A stretch of 64,000 nucleotides of DNA from the NCBI RefSeq assembly GCF_001277215.2, contig NZ_CP013940.1:3844001-3908000 (forward strand), in the 5' to 3' direction. The notes beneath the pieces were generated by a model, which did not search any database, was not told the origin of the DNA, and saw nothing but the letters and a program-made list of their open reading frames with translations. Shown here in pieces: positions 38,086 through 49,063 of this stretch. Position 1 is the first letter of the stretch. Each line of letters starts with the position of its first letter. The position numbers and the translations under genes are program-made. The stretch comes from Cronobacter malonaticus LMG 23826 (GTDB taxonomy: Bacteria; Pseudomonadota; Gammaproteobacteria; Enterobacterales; Enterobacteriaceae).

Positions 38086-38683
38086 AACTCCTCACTTATT
38101 CTTGTCACGCATGCCAAAACAGAATTGTTCCGCAAACAACGGGAAGAGAAAAAATGGGCGATGCGCAAAAAAGCGCACAGCGCAGGGAAGACAACAACGC
38201 AAGGAGAACTCCAGGCATTCAGTCCCGATGACTTAATTTTCAGATATGTAATAGGTGTAATGGGTGTTGGCAAAAAAACAAATTTATTAGCGAAAATATT
38301 TCATCCTGAATTTTTATGATTATTTTACTTTGTTTTATTAAAAATCAACAGGTTGAGTTAACTTCATCATTACCGAAAATTATATAAAATCGAAAATGTT
38401 AATATTGATTCGCCATCATAAATAATAAACCTCGCTTTAATTCATCAGCCAACAATAGCGATATCCCATCCTTTCTAAAAAACCCTCTTTTTTAAATAAA
38501 AAAAGCAAATAAAAGCGCAGCGGCAGCCCGGATAATTAGCAAAGTAACAGATTAATGATGCTAAACGAATTTTGTGAGCAGGATAACACTATATCCTGTT
38601 GTAAAAACCACCAGGAAATGAATTGAGAGAAGAAAGTAGCGGGAGAAATAAAACAGCGAAATCAATTCGGAAAGAGGCAGAAA
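38086..38683. other. AT-rich non-coding region upstream of the adhesin
   Basis: 600 bp with no gene. From about 38270 to 38640 it is markedly AT-rich (runs such as TTTTATGATTATTTTACTTT) against GC-rich neighbours, a composition typical of H-NS-bound regulatory DNA. It should contain the adhesin promoter (minus strand), but no single -35/-10 pair stands out. A small hairpin TGCGCAAAAAAGCGCA lies at about 38162-38180. Confidence 0.6.
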
Positions 38684-38708
38684 ACAAAAAACCTCGCCGA
38701 AGCGAGGT
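38684..38708 (-). terminator. Terminator of the argX-hisR-leuT-proM tRNA operon
   Basis: Stem ACCTCGC/GCGAGGT with TTCG-type loop (38691-38708) and T-run on the minus strand, eight bases after the proM 3' end. Confidence 0.9.
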
Positions 38709-38715
38709 TCAAAAG

Positions 38716-38792
38716 TGGTCGGCGAGAGAGGATTCGAACCTCCGACCCACTGGTCCCAAACCAGTTGCGCTACCAAGCTGCGCTACTCGCCG
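38716..38792 (-). tRNA. proM: tRNA-Pro (anticodon TGG)
   Basis: 77 nt, encoded CCA. Acceptor CGGCGAG pairs with CTCGCCG; anticodon loop TTTGGGA with TGG; T-arm GGTTCGAATCC. Matches E. coli proM as last gene of the operon. Confidence 0.98.
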
Positions 38793-38828
38793 TATACTGC
38801 TTTTTGACTTTTTTGTTCAATCAAGTAG

Positions 38829-38914
38829 TGGTGCGAGGGGGGGGACTTGAACCCCCACGTCCGAAGGACACTAACACCTGAAGCTAGCGCGTCTACCAAT
38901 TCCGCCACCTTCGC
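38829..38914 (-). tRNA. leuT: tRNA-Leu (anticodon CAG)
   Basis: 86 nt with long variable arm and encoded CCA. Anticodon CAG in CTTCAGGT; acceptor GCGAAGG at the 5' end. One base shorter than E. coli leuT, in the variable-arm loop. Confidence 0.98.
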
Positions 38915-38936
38915 ATCGCCACAAACTCTTAAATAA

Positions 38937-39013
38937 TGGGGTGGCTAATGGGACTCGAACCCACGACAACTGGAATCACAATCCAGGGCTCTACCAACTG
39001 AGCTATAGCCACC
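38937..39013 (-). tRNA. hisR: tRNA-His (anticodon GTG)
   Basis: 77 nt including the encoded extra 5' G (G-1) that marks histidine tRNA, anticodon GTG in ATTGTGAT, encoded CCA. Confidence 0.98.
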
Positions 39014-39066
39014 ACTGTATTCTTTCACGCGGTATCAAAACCACCGCAGCTCAAGCGCCGGTTAAA

Positions 39067-39143
<77 letters not shown>

Positions 39144-39164
39144 GTAGCGCCGTTGCGGGTGGGG

Positions 39165-39193
39165 ATACTACGGACTTCGCGCCCTGCTGTCTA
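39165..39193 (-). promoter_or_regulatory. Promoter of the tRNA operon
   Basis: TAGACA (39188-39193), 17-bp spacer, TAGTAT (39165-39170) on the minus strand, followed by a C-rich discriminator (CCCCACC), the usual feature of stringently controlled stable-RNA promoters. Confidence 0.75.
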
Positions 39194-39245
39194 GTGCTTT
39201 TTTGAAGAAAATGCGCGTTTGGTTATGCTTTGCGCATTCTGGCGG

Positions 39246-40631
39246 TTATCCGTCCACTTTGGGGGTCGAACCGTAGCGATCGAACCCGAAAAGCTTATAA
39301 ATAACGCTCACCAGCACCAGGAAAATCGCGCCGACAATCAGCGACATCCGCGTATCATCGTTGAAACCCATGCCCACCAGCACGCAGACCAGAAACGCCA
39401 TCGTCAGGTAATTCGCCCACGGGAACAGCACAGAACGGAACGGATGCCCCGCAATCGCCGCCTGATGCGTCTGGCGGAAGCGCAGCTGGCTAATCAGGAT
39501 AACAAACCACGGCACCATACCTGGCAACACGCTGGCGCTATAGACATAAACGAACACGCGCTGCGGATTCGGAATGATGTAGTTCAGGCACGAGCCCACC
39601 AGCAAGATAACAATGGAGAGCGCGACACCCGCCACCGGTACGCCGTTGCGGGAGACTTTACCCATCGCCGCCGGTAACTGGCGGTTTTTCGCCAGCGCAT
39701 AGAGCATACGCCCGCAGCTGTACATGCCGCTGTTGCAGCCGGAGAGCGCCGCGGTCAGCACCACGAAGTTGATAATGCCTGCCGCTGCGGTGATCCCGAT
39801 TTTCGCGAAGGTCAGCACAAACGGGCTGCCGTTGCTGCCGATTTCATCCCACGGGAAGATAGTCACGATAACAAAGATCGCGCCTACATAGAAAATCAGG
39901 ATACGCCACAGCACTTTGCCGACCGCGCTGCGCAGCGTCACCTGAGGGTTTTTCGCTTCGCCCGCGGTAATGCCAATCAGCTCAACGCCCTGATAAGACG
40001 CCACCACGATACAGAGCGCCGTCAGGAAGCCCTTCCAGCCGCCCGCAAAGAAACCGCCGTGCGAGGTCAGGTTATCAAAGCCAATCGCATGGCCGCCGTT
40101 GCCGAAACCAAAGAAAATCACGCCAAGCCCGACCACGATCATGACGATAATGGTGGTGACTTTAATCATCGCGAACCAGAACTCGATTTCGCCATACAGC
40201 CGCACCGCCGCGAGATTCGCGAGCGCGACCAGGCCCACGGCAATCAGCGCGGGTATCCACTGCGCCATCTCCGGGAACCAGAACTGGACGTAAACCCCGA
40301 TGGCGGTGATTTCTGAAATGCCTACCGCCATCCACATAAACCAGTAGGACCATGCGGTGAGATAGCCGAAGAACGGGCTCATGTAGCGATGCGCGTAAAC
40401 GGCGAACGAACCGGTCACCGGCTCAAGGAACAGCATTTCGCCCATGGAGCGCATAATGAAAAAGACAAACAGCCCGGCGATGATATAGGCCAGCAGCACC
40501 GACGGCCCCGCCCATTTCAGCGTGCTGGCGGCGCCCATAAACAGCCCCACCCCGATAGTGCCGCCGAGCGCAATCAGCTCGATATGTCGGGCCTCCAGCC
40601 CTCGCTGTAGTTCCGGTTTATTCTCTGCCAT
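39246..40631 (-). CDS. yifK: Threonine/serine amino acid permease YifK (ThrP)
   Basis: 461 residues as in E. coli; amino acid/polyamine/organocation family, twelve membrane helices. The AAT-subfamily start [26 protein letters not shown] and the motif [18 protein letters not shown] are present. E. coli YifK is reported to import threonine and serine with protons and is a GcvB/Lrp target. ATG at 40631 has AGAGGATCT upstream; the open frame continues 59 codons further without family similarity. It lies downstream of wecG in the same direction. Confidence 0.97.
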   Translation of the reverse strand: MAENKPELQRGLEARHIELIALGGTIGVGLFMGAASTLKWAGPSVLLAYIIAGLFVFFIMRSMGEMLFLEPVTGSFAVYAHRYMSPFFGYLTAWSYWFMWMAVGISEITAIGVYVQFWFPEMAQWIPALIAVGLVALANLAAVRLYGEIEFWFAMIKVTTIIVMIVVGLGVIFFGFGNGGHAIGFDNLTSHGGFFAGGWKGFLTALCIVVASYQGVELIGITAGEAKNPQVTLRSAVGKVLWRILIFYVGAIFVIVTIFPWDEIGSNGSPFVLTFAKIGITAAAGIINFVVLTAALSGCNSGMYSCGRMLYALAKNRQLPAAMGKVSRNGVPVAGVALSIVILLVGSCLNYIIPNPQRVFVYVYSASVLPGMVPWFVILISQLRFRQTHQAAIAGHPFRSVLFPWANYLTMAFLVCVLVGMGFNDDTRMSLIVGAIFLVLVSVIYKLFGFDRYGSTPKVDG

Positions 40632-40856
40632 AGATCCTCTGTGTTGTGTTTCACGTGCGTCCAGGTGAACCTGGTTATTGTGATGGTGAATGCCTGAGCC
40701 CCTGCGGGCAGCGTAACCCTGCCGCGTCCTGTAAAGGGGCGGGCGAATGGTTCCGCAATTTGAGAGAAATGGCAAATAATGCGTGGTAAAAATGCGCTTA
40801 CTGCGCAATAAATCATCAGAAGAGAAACGGCGGCGTCGGCTGACGCCGCATAGGGA

Positions 40857-41600
40857 TCACAGCTTGCCGGTATAGTGCCAGCCCAGATAGCGCAGCAGGC
40901 GCAGCTGGCGTTTGAGACGGCTCGGCTGGGAGAGCAGACGATAGAGCCATTCCAGCCCCAGGTTTTGCCACGCTTTCGGCGCGCGTTTCACATGGCCGGT
41001 GAAGACGTCGTAGGTGCCGCCAACGCCCATATACAGGGCTTGCGGGTGGACGAGACGGCAGTCGCGCATAAAAATTTCCTGGCGCGGCGAGCCCATCGCA
41101 ACCGTGACAATCTGCGCGCCACTGTCGCGGATACGCGCAAACAGCGCCGCCCGCTCTTCAGGCTTAAAATAGCCGTCCTGCGCATCGACGATATTCACAT
41201 TCCACTGCCGTTTGAGCTTTTCGATGGTTTGCGTCAGCACCTGCGGCTTGCCGCCCACCAGAAACACCGGCGTGCCTTCGCGTCCGGCGCGCGCCATCAA
41301 CGCCTCCCAGAGGTCGGCACCCGCCACGCGCGACACTTTCGCCTGCGGATATTTTTTATGTACCGAACGCACGACGCTAATGCCGTCGGCATATTTAAAC
41401 TCCGCCGCTTCAATCAGGCTGCGGACTTCGGCGTCCGCCTCCAGCGCCAGCATCTTTTCGGCGTTAATCGCCACCAGCGTGCCGTGGCGCAGCGTGCCGT
41501 CGGCATAGAGATAATCGAGCGCGTGTTGCATATCGCGCCACCCCAGCAGCGGCAGCCCGCGAAGCGTATAGACCGGGGCGGTGACCTGTTCAGACATCAT
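40857..41600 (-). CDS. wecG: UDP-N-acetyl-D-mannosaminuronic acid transferase
   Basis: 247 residues (E. coli 246), WecG/TagA/CpsF glycosyltransferase family (GT26). It adds ManNAcA to GlcNAc-PP-undecaprenol to make ECA lipid II. The motif [10 protein letters not shown], the conserved Asp in KYADGISVV, and [20 protein letters not shown] are typical. Two ATG codons stand in tandem at 41600 and 41597 behind AAGGGAAT; either could be used. The basic C-terminal tail may associate with the membrane. Last gene of the ECA cluster. Confidence 0.98.
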   Translation of the reverse strand: MMSEQVTAPVYTLRGLPLLGWRDMQHALDYLYADGTLRHGTLVAINAEKMLALEADAEVRSLIEAAEFKYADGISVVRSVHKKYPQAKVSRVAGADLWEALMARAGREGTPVFLVGGKPQVLTQTIEKLKRQWNVNIVDAQDGYFKPEERAALFARIRDSGAQIVTVAMGSPRQEIFMRDCRLVHPQALYMGVGGTYDVFTGHVKRAPKAWQNLGLEWLYRLLSQPSRLKRQLRLLRYLGWHYTGKL

Positions 41601-41612
41601 ATTCCCTTAACC

Positions 41613-42977
41613 TTAAAGCGTTTCCGTTGGCGACAGCGGCGCTGTGCGGCGGCGGCGGCGCGGCTGGATAAGCCCTGCGCTATCTAGCAGCCAGTAAATC
41701 AGTTTCGCGACCACCAGACAGGCACCAAAGACCAGCATAAAAAAGACTACACGCGACACAAACGCATCCAGCCCTTCACGGGCCAGCACAATCATGTTGA
41801 AAATAGCGCCAAAGCAGAAGCTGTGCAGAATCGCGGCCTTATAGCGGTTCGGCTCAAGGTTGCCGCGCTCATACAGCCAGTCGAACCATTTGATGATAAG
41901 GCCCACCACCACCGCGCCAGGCGGGATAAACCATACGCCGCCCATCACCACCAGCGAGCCAAGCAGCGTCGGGGAGATAGCCAGCCCCGAGTGGTTATTC
42001 AGCACTTCCCAGGTGAAATAGTTGGCGGTGTTAAGCACGATATGTGGCCGGTCTGGCCAGACCCATGACGGAATAAATACATAGAAATCGCGCGCAATCG
42101 GCGCCAGCCCCTGAAACTCAATATCGCCGTAGTGTTGCAACAGCAGCGCCAGGTTCTCCCACGGCGAGAAGGTGTCACGCGTAAGATAAAGAAAGGTGTA
42201 AAACGCTTCGTCGCCGCTGACGTTAAGCCCGTAGCGTTTCAGCGCCAGCCAGAACATCCCGACAATCCCCATCGCACCCGCCGCAGCCAGCATGCCTGGC
42301 GAGATCCAGCCGCGAATAATGCCAATAAACAGGAAGATAGCGAACGCGATAATGATATTGGCGCGCGTGCCGCCGACAATCATATACGTCAGCAGGCCAA
42401 ACCCGACGGTGCTGACGAGGAAAAAGAGCCACGCGCGGCTGCTCTGACGCAGAAAATAGACCACCAGCATCGCCGGTATAAAGAAGTAGAAAAAGCGCTT
42501 AAGCGCCACGCCGGAGACTTCGCTGGAGAAAATCTGGCTGTACGAATGGAGCCGGAACAGCAGAAAGCCGTTATGCATAAAGAAAATGCCGACGCTCACC
42601 AGCGCGACCGCCATCATCACCATCCACGCCAGATGGGTTTCAACGCGGTTCATGGTAAACAGTCCGCCGCCGGAAGACGATGCCTGCGCCCTCGCCCGCA
42701 ATCGTGTTTTATAGGTGACGTAATAGACCGCGTAGAAACAGCCCGCTGAAAGCAGCGCCTGCAACAACACCTCCGCAGGCACCACCGCCACGTTAAAGCG
42801 AAACACCAGAATGCTGGTCAGTGGAAAGCCGAAGAAAAAGGTCAGCAGGAACAGCAGTGAGAAAAAGACGTTAAAGTTAAACCGCACCCGGCGGAACTCA
42901 AACCAGGTCAGCGTGCCGATAAACAGCGTCGCCAGCAGCCAGACGATAAACAGGCCGCTGAATTGCAGTAAGCTCAT
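41613..42977 (-). CDS. wzyE: ECA polymerase WzyE
   Basis: 454 residues (E. coli 450), about eleven membrane helices with a large periplasmic loop. It polymerises ECA trisaccharide repeats at the periplasmic face of the inner membrane. Conserved WzyE segments such as [23 protein letters not shown] and [18 protein letters not shown] are present. The C-terminus carries a basic cluster (RRRRRTA). It overlaps wecF by four bases (ATGA). Confidence 0.97.
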   Translation of the reverse strand: MSLLQFSGLFIVWLLATLFIGTLTWFEFRRVRFNFNVFFSLLFLLTFFFGFPLTSILVFRFNVAVVPAEVLLQALLSAGCFYAVYYVTYKTRLRARAQASSSGGGLFTMNRVETHLAWMVMMAVALVSVGIFFMHNGFLLFRLHSYSQIFSSEVSGVALKRFFYFFIPAMLVVYFLRQSSRAWLFFLVSTVGFGLLTYMIVGGTRANIIIAFAIFLFIGIIRGWISPGMLAAAGAMGIVGMFWLALKRYGLNVSGDEAFYTFLYLTRDTFSPWENLALLLQHYGDIEFQGLAPIARDFYVFIPSWVWPDRPHIVLNTANYFTWEVLNNHSGLAISPTLLGSLVVMGGVWFIPPGAVVVGLIIKWFDWLYERGNLEPNRYKAAILHSFCFGAIFNMIVLAREGLDAFVSRVVFFMLVFGACLVVAKLIYWLLDSAGLIQPRRRRRTAPLSPTETL

Positions 42978-44050
42978 GCCACTTCTCCTGAGGCGATACG
43001 CAGCGCGCGGTGCCAGCCGGTCAGGTAGTTAGGTTTAAAGAACGCGATTTGCGATTTATCGACCATCTGCAACTGACGCTGCGCCTCGCGCACCGTCACC
43101 TCGTTAAGCTTATCGCCGGTAAACAATACCGGCAGATTTTGTTCTACCATATCCTGCCAGAACGGGTTCTCGCGGCTCAGCACGCACGGGACGCCCGCCT
43201 GAATGAGCAGGCACAGCGTGCCGATCCCCTGCTGGCGCGCAAAAATGAAATAGCCGAGATCGCACTGGCGCAGCAGCGTCAGATACGCGTCGAAATCAAG
43301 TTTTTCACGCAGCACGTTGAGGTTTTCCGGGCTGAACAGCGCCTGCCCGGCCCGCGTGACTTCATCTATCCACGCGTCGTTATTCGACGGGTATCCCATC
43401 GGCACAATCACACTGACGTTATCGCCAAACTGCTGATGCACCGCCTGCAACGCCGCGATATGGTCGTTACTCCGGTCGCCAGAGTTACCTACCAGAATCG
43501 TTAACTTGCCGTCACGCTCTGGCGGCGGCAGCTGGTTTAACCCTTCATCCATGCGGGTCGGGAAATAGAGCAACTCGCCCGGCACGCCGGGGTGGCGCTT
43601 CGCGAAGTGACTGAGATCGCCGCGCGTGGCGAACACCTGGCCTACACGCCCCTGCGCCAGTCGGCGCAGCCGGTAAAAGAGCTGAAACTTCAGGCTGCGC
43701 GAGGCTTCGTAGAGATCTGCGCCCCAGATATGCCAGCTCACCTGCGCGGGCTTCAGCCCACCGCCGAGCAGCGCCAGCCACAGCGGCGCATTAAACTGGC
43801 CGTGCAGGAAAAAGCGCTGCTGGCGATTTTCACGCGCCAGCGCCACCACGGCGCGGGCAAGCGATTTTTTATCGGGATAAATGCTCAGCGAAAGCGCCGG
43901 GTACTGCTGGCGGAGTTGTTCATCGGCGCTCACCACCATAAAGCGGCGCGCCTGTTCGTTAGCCTCTGCCAGCTCATCGTTAAAGAAACGCAGTACCGTC
44001 TGGTTATGATGGGGAATATCGGACCCCAGAACGTGAATCAATGCTGTCAT
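42974..44050 (-). CDS. wecF: TDP-Fuc4NAc:lipid II transferase WecF
   Basis: 358 residues (E. coli 359), GT56 family. It adds Fuc4NAc to ECA lipid II to complete lipid III on the cytoplasmic face. The family N-terminus [23 protein letters not shown] begins at ATG 44050; eleven codons further upstream are rejected. Nucleotide-binding segments [17 protein letters not shown] and [17 protein letters not shown] are present. It overlaps wzxE and wzyE by four bases each. Confidence 0.97.
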   Translation of the reverse strand: MTALIHVLGSDIPHHNQTVLRFFNDELAEANEQARRFMVVSADEQLRQQYPALSLSIYPDKKSLARAVVALARENRQQRFFLHGQFNAPLWLALLGGGLKPAQVSWHIWGADLYEASRSLKFQLFYRLRRLAQGRVGQVFATRGDLSHFAKRHPGVPGELLYFPTRMDEGLNQLPPPERDGKLTILVGNSGDRSNDHIAALQAVHQQFGDNVSVIVPMGYPSNNDAWIDEVTRAGQALFSPENLNVLREKLDFDAYLTLLRQCDLGYFIFARQQGIGTLCLLIQAGVPCVLSRENPFWQDMVEQNLPVLFTGDKLNEVTVREAQRQLQMVDKSQIAFFKPNYLTGWHRALRIASGEVA

Positions 44051-45297
44051 GTCTGTCTGCGCCAGAGTAAAAATACGCCACAACAGAGGGCGAAATAGAC
44101 AATATAGGTCGCCATATAGGCCTGTGCCGCCCCTGCCGCGCCGTGCGCCGGGATCAGCCAGTATGAAAAGCCGGTTAATAAAGCAAACTGGCTGACTTCC
44201 GTCAAAATATAAAAGCGCAGCGAGGCTTTCGCGATAATCAGATAGCCAAAGACGTAAGCGCCCACTTTCAGCACGTCGCCCACCAGTTGCCAGGCGAAGA
44301 GGTCACGCATGGCAGTAAACTGCGGCGAGAACAGCAGCCAGATGGCGAAATCCCGCAGCAGCCAGACCGCGAGGCTCGCCGTCGCCACCGCGGGCAGCAC
44401 AAACTTCAGCGCGCGCCCGATCTCGCGGGTGATGTCGCGCTTCGCCTCAAGACGGGAGAGCGTCGGCAACAGCCAGACGCTGAACGACGCGGTAATAAAC
44501 TGTAAATAGGCATCGGAGATGCTGCTCACCCCCTGCCAGATGCCGACGGCCTCCCACCCGTAACGCGCGGCCAGCAGGTTTCGCATCATTACATACGCGA
44601 CCGGCAGCGTTACCGCCGTCATCAGGGCCATCAGCGTGAATTTACCGAGATGGCGCGCCAGCGGGCCGTCCCAGGAAGGTTTCAGGTAGCGCAGCGGCAC
44701 ATGCTCGCGCCGCATCAGCATCCAGACCGCCGGAATGGCCACCAGCGCAGGCACCAGCGCCAGGCCCAGCAGCGCGCCTTCATACCCGCCGAGACGAAAA
44801 CAGGCGTAATACGCCACCACGCCAATAAGGCTGCCGATAATCAGCGCCAGCGCGTTGCCCGCCGCGTCACGAAAGCCTTTGATAATGGCAAGTGTCAGGT
44901 TGGCCCAGGCGATCCCCATCTGGATAAAGGCCACCATGCGCACCACGTTTTCATAGCGATCGTGACCAAACAGGCCAACGCTAATCGGCCCCGCCGCCAG
45001 CAGAAAAATCACCGCCAGTAACGTCGAGAAGCCCAGCACCATGGCCGATGCCGTACCCGTGACGCGCTGCAGCCCGGCGGCGTCATGCTGATGCTGCGCG
45101 ACCAGTTTCGTCACGCCGTTGAAAATGCCCGCCCCGGCTAACACCCCGAGCACCGTAATCAGCTGACGGAAGTTCCCCGCCTGCCCGACGCCCGTCGGGC
45201 CAAACGCGACCGCCAGCAGTTTGACGACCACAAGCCCGGCGCCGATTTTGATAAGCGTGGACCCGGCGGTCCACACGGAAGCTTTAGCGAGCGACAT
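44047..45297 (-). CDS. wzxE: ECA lipid III flippase WzxE
   Basis: 416 residues as in E. coli; MOP/Wzx family, twelve membrane helices. It flips undecaprenyl-PP-trisaccharide across the inner membrane. N-terminus [22 protein letters not shown] is the family signature. It lies one base after wecE and overlaps wecF by four bases. Confidence 0.97.
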   Translation of the reverse strand: MSLAKASVWTAGSTLIKIGAGLVVVKLLAVAFGPTGVGQAGNFRQLITVLGVLAGAGIFNGVTKLVAQHQHDAAGLQRVTGTASAMVLGFSTLLAVIFLLAAGPISVGLFGHDRYENVVRMVAFIQMGIAWANLTLAIIKGFRDAAGNALALIIGSLIGVVAYYACFRLGGYEGALLGLALVPALVAIPAVWMLMRREHVPLRYLKPSWDGPLARHLGKFTLMALMTAVTLPVAYVMMRNLLAARYGWEAVGIWQGVSSISDAYLQFITASFSVWLLPTLSRLEAKRDITREIGRALKFVLPAVATASLAVWLLRDFAIWLLFSPQFTAMRDLFAWQLVGDVLKVGAYVFGYLIIAKASLRFYILTEVSQFALLTGFSYWLIPAHGAAGAAQAYMATYIVYFALCCGVFLLWRRQT

Positions 45298-45298
45298 A

Positions 45299-46429
45299 TC
45301 AGCCGAAATAACTCAGCAGCGTATTGATCACCGTGCGCTGATTGACCGGCGCGAGGTTAAAGAACAGCGGCAGGCGGAGCAGGCGTTCGCTCTCGGCGGT
45401 GGTGAAGCGGTCTTCACCGTGGAACTCGCCGAATTTTTCGCCCGCCGGACAGCCGTGCAGCGGGATGTAGTGGAACACCGCCAGGATTTCGGCCTCTTTG
45501 AGATACGCGATAAGCTTGCTGCGATCGTCGTTATCGCGAAGCTTAATGTAAAACATATGCGCGTTATGACGGCAGGTATCGGGGATCGACGGCAGCGTGA
45601 TGCGCCCGGCGCGCGCCAGCGGCGCAAGCGCGTCGTAATAAGTCTGCCACAGCGTCAGGCGCTGCTGGTTAATGCGGTCTGCCGCTTCCAGCTGCGCCCA
45701 GAGATAGGCGGCCTGCAAATCGGACATCAGGTAGCTGGAGCCGATATCACGCCAGGTATATTTATCTACCTGACCGCGGAAGAACTGGCTGCGGTTGGTG
45801 CCTTTTTCGCGAATGATCTCCGCGCGCTCAACCAGGGCCGGATCGTTAATCAGCGTCGCGCCGCCTTCGCCGCCGGCGGTGTAGTTTTTGGTTTCATGGA
45901 AGCTAAAGCAGCCGATGTGGCCGATAGTGCCGAGCGCGCGGCCTTTATAGGTCGACATTACGCCCTGCGCGGCGTCTTCCACCACATACAGCTGATGTTT
46001 TTCGGCAATCGCCATAATGACATCCATCTCGCAGGCCACGCCCGCGTAATGCACCGGCACGATGGCGCGGGTCTTGTCGGTAATGGCCGCTTCAATCCGC
46101 GTTTCGTCGATATTCATGGTATCCGGACGCACATCCACAAAGACGATTTTCGCGCCGCGCAGCACAAAAGCGTTAGCGGTGGAGACGAACGTAAAGCTCG
46201 GCATGATCACTTCATCGCCCGGCTGGATGTTCAGCAGCAGCGCCGCCATCTCCAGCGACGCGGTGCAGGACGGCGTAAGCAACACTTTCGGGCTGCCGAA
46301 ACGATGCTCCATCCACTGCTGGCAGCGGCGGGTAAAACCGCCGTCGCCGCACAGCTTGCCGCTGCTCATCGCAGACTGCATATAGTCGATTTCCGTGCCA
46401 ACCACGGGCGGTGCGTTAAATGGGATCAT
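45299..46429 (-). CDS. wecE: dTDP-4-amino-4,6-dideoxygalactose transaminase
   Basis: 376 residues as in E. coli; PLP-dependent DegT/DnrJ/EryC1 aminotransferase. It converts dTDP-4-keto-6-deoxyglucose to dTDP-Fuc4N with glutamate. The PLP lysine is K181 (FHETKNYTAGGEGG), and the conserved SFTFVSTANAFVLRGA and VEDAAQ segments are present. ATG at 46429 gives MIPFNAPPVVGTE; the open frame continues upstream into wecD. It lies five bases after wecD. Confidence 0.98.
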   Translation of the reverse strand: MIPFNAPPVVGTEIDYMQSAMSSGKLCGDGGFTRRCQQWMEHRFGSPKVLLTPSCTASLEMAALLLNIQPGDEVIMPSFTFVSTANAFVLRGAKIVFVDVRPDTMNIDETRIEAAITDKTRAIVPVHYAGVACEMDVIMAIAEKHQLYVVEDAAQGVMSTYKGRALGTIGHIGCFSFHETKNYTAGGEGGATLINDPALVERAEIIREKGTNRSQFFRGQVDKYTWRDIGSSYLMSDLQAAYLWAQLEAADRINQQRLTLWQTYYDALAPLARAGRITLPSIPDTCRHNAHMFYIKLRDNDDRSKLIAYLKEAEILAVFHYIPLHGCPAGEKFGEFHGEDRFTTAESERLLRLPLFFNLAPVNQRTVINTLLSYFG

Positions 46430-46434
46430 GATAG

Positions 46435-47118
46435 TTACCTGTATAACCAATAAGCGGTGCTTTCGATGTTGCCACCGCTGGCAATATAACGGCGCAGCGC
46501 GGCGCGGTTGCCCGCCTGCGTCGCGACCCGCAAGGTGTAAAGCCCGCGCGTGACGCACCAGTGGCGCGCCGCCTGCATCAGGGCTTCTCCGGTGCCGCGA
46601 CCGGCCAGCAGGCCGATGCGGGCTTCTTGTTCATTAAGCGCGCGCAGCGTGACGAAACCGCGCAGCGCCCCCTGCGGCGTGCGCAGGATAAGACATTCGT
46701 GGTCGAACGCGCCTTTTACCGCGTTTTCGACCCACTGCGCGTAAAACCGTCCGCTGGCGTCGGGCGCATACCAGGGCGCGCGAAACCGGCTCATGGCGAA
46801 CGCCTCCGCCGCCGCGTCGCGCAGCAGCGGAATATCGTCAGGGGTGGCAGTGGTTATCTGCGCGTCGGGCACGGGCGCATCAGGCGTGAGCGTGAGCGCG
46901 AAATCCACTTCGCCTTCTACCAGCCGAAAGCCGAGCTGCGCCAGTCCATCCAGCAGATCGCTGCGGGCGGCGGGCACTTTCGCCTGCACGCGCGGCCAGC
47001 GGCTTAATTGCGCCACGTCTAACTGTGGCGCGGTATCAGAGAAACGGACAATCGCGCTGTCGATGCCGAAAAACTGGCTCTCCCACGCCAGCGGTTCAAT
47101 ACTGGCGCGGACGTGCAC
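46435..47118 (-). CDS. wecD: dTDP-fucosamine acetyltransferase WecD
   Basis: 227 residues (E. coli 224), GNAT fold. It acetylates dTDP-Fuc4N with acetyl-CoA to dTDP-Fuc4NAc. The acetyl-CoA loop is [17 protein letters not shown], and the C-terminus STAYWLYR is conserved. I place the start at GTG 47118, with GGAG eight bases upstream, giving [10 protein letters not shown]; this lies 23 bases inside the end of rffH. The first ATG in frame would be far upstream inside rffH. Confidence 0.94.
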   Translation of the reverse strand: MHVRASIEPLAWESQFFGIDSAIVRFSDTAPQLDVAQLSRWPRVQAKVPAARSDLLDGLAQLGFRLVEGEVDFALTLTPDAPVPDAQITTATPDDIPLLRDAAAEAFAMSRFRAPWYAPDASGRFYAQWVENAVKGAFDHECLILRTPQGALRGFVTLRALNEQEARIGLLAGRGTGEALMQAARHWCVTRGLYTLRVATQAGNRAALRRYIASGGNIESTAYWLYR

Positions 47119-47977
47119 GGAGCAGCTCCAGCAGATACTGGCCGTAGCCGGTTTTGGAAAGTTGCTGCGCCACGCGTCGAACGTCGTCGTCATTAAGCCA
47201 GCCGTTGCGCCAGGCAATCTCTTCCAGACACGCGATTTTAAAGCCCTGACGTTTTTCGACGGTCTGCACAAAGGTGCTGGCCTCGATCAGGCTGTCATGC
47301 GTGCCGGTATCAAGCCAGGCGAAACCACGGCCCAGTAACTCAACGTTCAGCTTGCCTGCCTCCATGTACATCTGATTAATGGAGGTAATTTCAAGCTCGC
47401 CGCGGCTGGAGGGCTTAACCTGTTTCGCGTATTCCACCACATTGCTGTCGTAGAAATAGAGCCCGGTCACGGCCCAGCGGGATTTCGGATGCGTCGGTTT
47501 TTCTTCGATGGAAATGGCGCGGAAATTGTCATCAAACTCCACCACGCCGAAACGCTCAGGATCCATAACCTGATAACCGAACACCGTCGCGCCTTCGGTA
47601 CGTGCCGCGACGTGGCGCAGTTTCGGGCTAAACCCCTGACCGAAAAAGATGTTATCGCCCAGCACCAGACAGGAAGGACCGCCCGCGAGAAACTGCTCGC
47701 CGATAATAAACGCCTGCGCGAGGCCATCCGGACTCGGCTGCACGGCGTACTCCAGCGAAATACCAAACGCGGAGCCGTCACCCAGCAGGCGCTGGAAATA
47801 GCTCTGGTCTTCAGGCGTGGTGATAATGAGCACCTCGCGGATCCCCGCCAGCATCAATACCGACAGCGGATAGTAAATCATCGGCTTATCGTAGATGGGC
47901 AGGAGCTGTTTAGAAACGCCGCGAGTAATAGGGTGAAGGCGGCTGCCAGAGCCGCCCGCCAGAATAATGCCTTTCAT
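47096..47977 (-). CDS. rffH: Glucose-1-phosphate thymidylyltransferase (ECA)
   Basis: 293 residues as in E. coli RffH (RmlA2). It makes dTDP-glucose from dTTP and glucose-1-phosphate. N-terminal signature [20 protein letters not shown], substrate motif [12 protein letters not shown], and [18 protein letters not shown] are present. Its end overlaps the wecD start by 23 bases; rffG lies 18 bases upstream. Confidence 0.98.
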   Translation of the reverse strand: MKGIILAGGSGSRLHPITRGVSKQLLPIYDKPMIYYPLSVLMLAGIREVLIITTPEDQSYFQRLLGDGSAFGISLEYAVQPSPDGLAQAFIIGEQFLAGGPSCLVLGDNIFFGQGFSPKLRHVAARTEGATVFGYQVMDPERFGVVEFDDNFRAISIEEKPTHPKSRWAVTGLYFYDSNVVEYAKQVKPSSRGELEITSINQMYMEAGKLNVELLGRGFAWLDTGTHDSLIEASTFVQTVEKRQGFKIACLEEIAWRNGWLNDDDVRRVAQQLSKTGYGQYLLELLRARPRQY

Positions 47978-47995
47978 GCCGGTCTCCCGTCGTGT

Positions 47996-49063
47996 TTAAC
48001 GCGCAAGCCCCAGACGCTGGCCCTGATAACTGCCGTCCTGAACCTGCTTCCACCAGGTTTCGTTATTGAGATACCACTGCACCGTTTTACGCATTCCGCT
48101 TTCAAAGGTTTCCTGCGGACGCCAGCCAAGCTCGCGCTCGATTTTGCTGGCGTCAATGGCGTAGCGTAGATCGTGGCCCGGGCGATCCTGGACGAACGTG
48201 ATAAGCGAACTGTACTGATCCACGCCCGCTGGTTTTTGCGGCGCCAGTTCTTCCAGCAGCGCACAAATGGTTTTCACTACATCGAGGTTTTTCTGCTCGT
48301 TATGGCCGCCGATGTTGTAGGTTTCACCCACGACGCCTTCCGTCGCCACCAGGCAGAGCGCGCGCGCGTGGTCTTCCACATAGAGCCAGTCGCGGATCTG
48401 CTGGCCGTTGCCATATACCGGCAGCGGTTTACCCGCCAGCGCGTTAAGGATGGTCAGCGGGATCAGTTTCTCCGGGAAGTGGTACGGCCCGTAGTTATTG
48501 GAGCAGTTGGTTACGATGGTCGGCAGACCATAGGTGCGTCGCCAGGCGCGAACCAGATGATCGCTGCCCGCTTTGGACGCGGAATACGGACTGCTTGGCG
48601 CGTACGGCGTGGTTTCCGTAAAGAAATCATCAAGGCCGTGCAGATCGCCATACACTTCGTCAGTTGAGATATGGTGAAAGCGAAACGCCGCTTTACCGGC
48701 ATCACCCAGCGCATTCCAGTAGCGGCGCGCCGCCTCGAGAAGCGTATAAGTGCCGACAATGTTGGTTTCGATAAACGCCGCCGGGCCGTCGATAGAGCGG
48801 TCAACATGGCTTTCCGCCGCCAGATGCATCACGACGTCAGGCTTAAACTGCGCGAACAGACGATCCAGGCTCTGCGCATCGCAGATATCAACCTGTTCAA
48901 ATGCGAAACGCGCGTCCTGCGCGACCGGTGCCAGCGACGCCAGATTTCCGGCGTAGGTCAGTTTATCCACCACCAGCACGGCGTGGTCGGTGTTCTGGAT
49001 AAGGTGTCTGACGACGGCGGAGCCGATAAAACCCGCCCCGCCCGTGACCAGAAAGCGTTTCAT
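47996..49063 (-). CDS. rffG: dTDP-glucose 4,6-dehydratase (ECA)
   Basis: 355 residues as in E. coli RffG (RmlB2), extended short-chain dehydrogenase fold. It converts dTDP-glucose to dTDP-4-keto-6-deoxyglucose. NAD motif [15 protein letters not shown] at the start; TDEVYGDL and the [11 protein letters not shown] catalytic Tyr/Lys pair are present. It overlaps wecC by four bases. Confidence 0.98.
   Translation of the reverse strand: MKRFLVTGGAGFIGSAVVRHLIQNTDHAVLVVDKLTYAGNLASLAPVAQDARFAFEQVDICDAQSLDRLFAQFKPDVVMHLAAESHVDRSIDGPAAFIETNIVGTYTLLEAARRYWNALGDAGKAAFRFHHISTDEVYGDLHGLDDFFTETTPYAPSSPYSASKAGSDHLVRAWRRTYGLPTIVTNCSNNYGPYHFPEKLIPLTILNALAGKPLPVYGNGQQIRDWLYVEDHARALCLVATEGVVGETYNIGGHNEQKNLDVVKTICALLEELAPQKPAGVDQYSSLITFVQDRPGHDLRYAIDASKIERELGWRPQETFESGMRKTVQWYLNNETWWKQVQDGSYQGQRLGLAR

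Noticed and set aside
38561..38776. 71-residue minus-strand frame over the tRNA-Pro gene
   Set aside because: The start MVAQLVWDQWVGGSNPLSPTT is a translation of tRNA sequence, a well-known false call.
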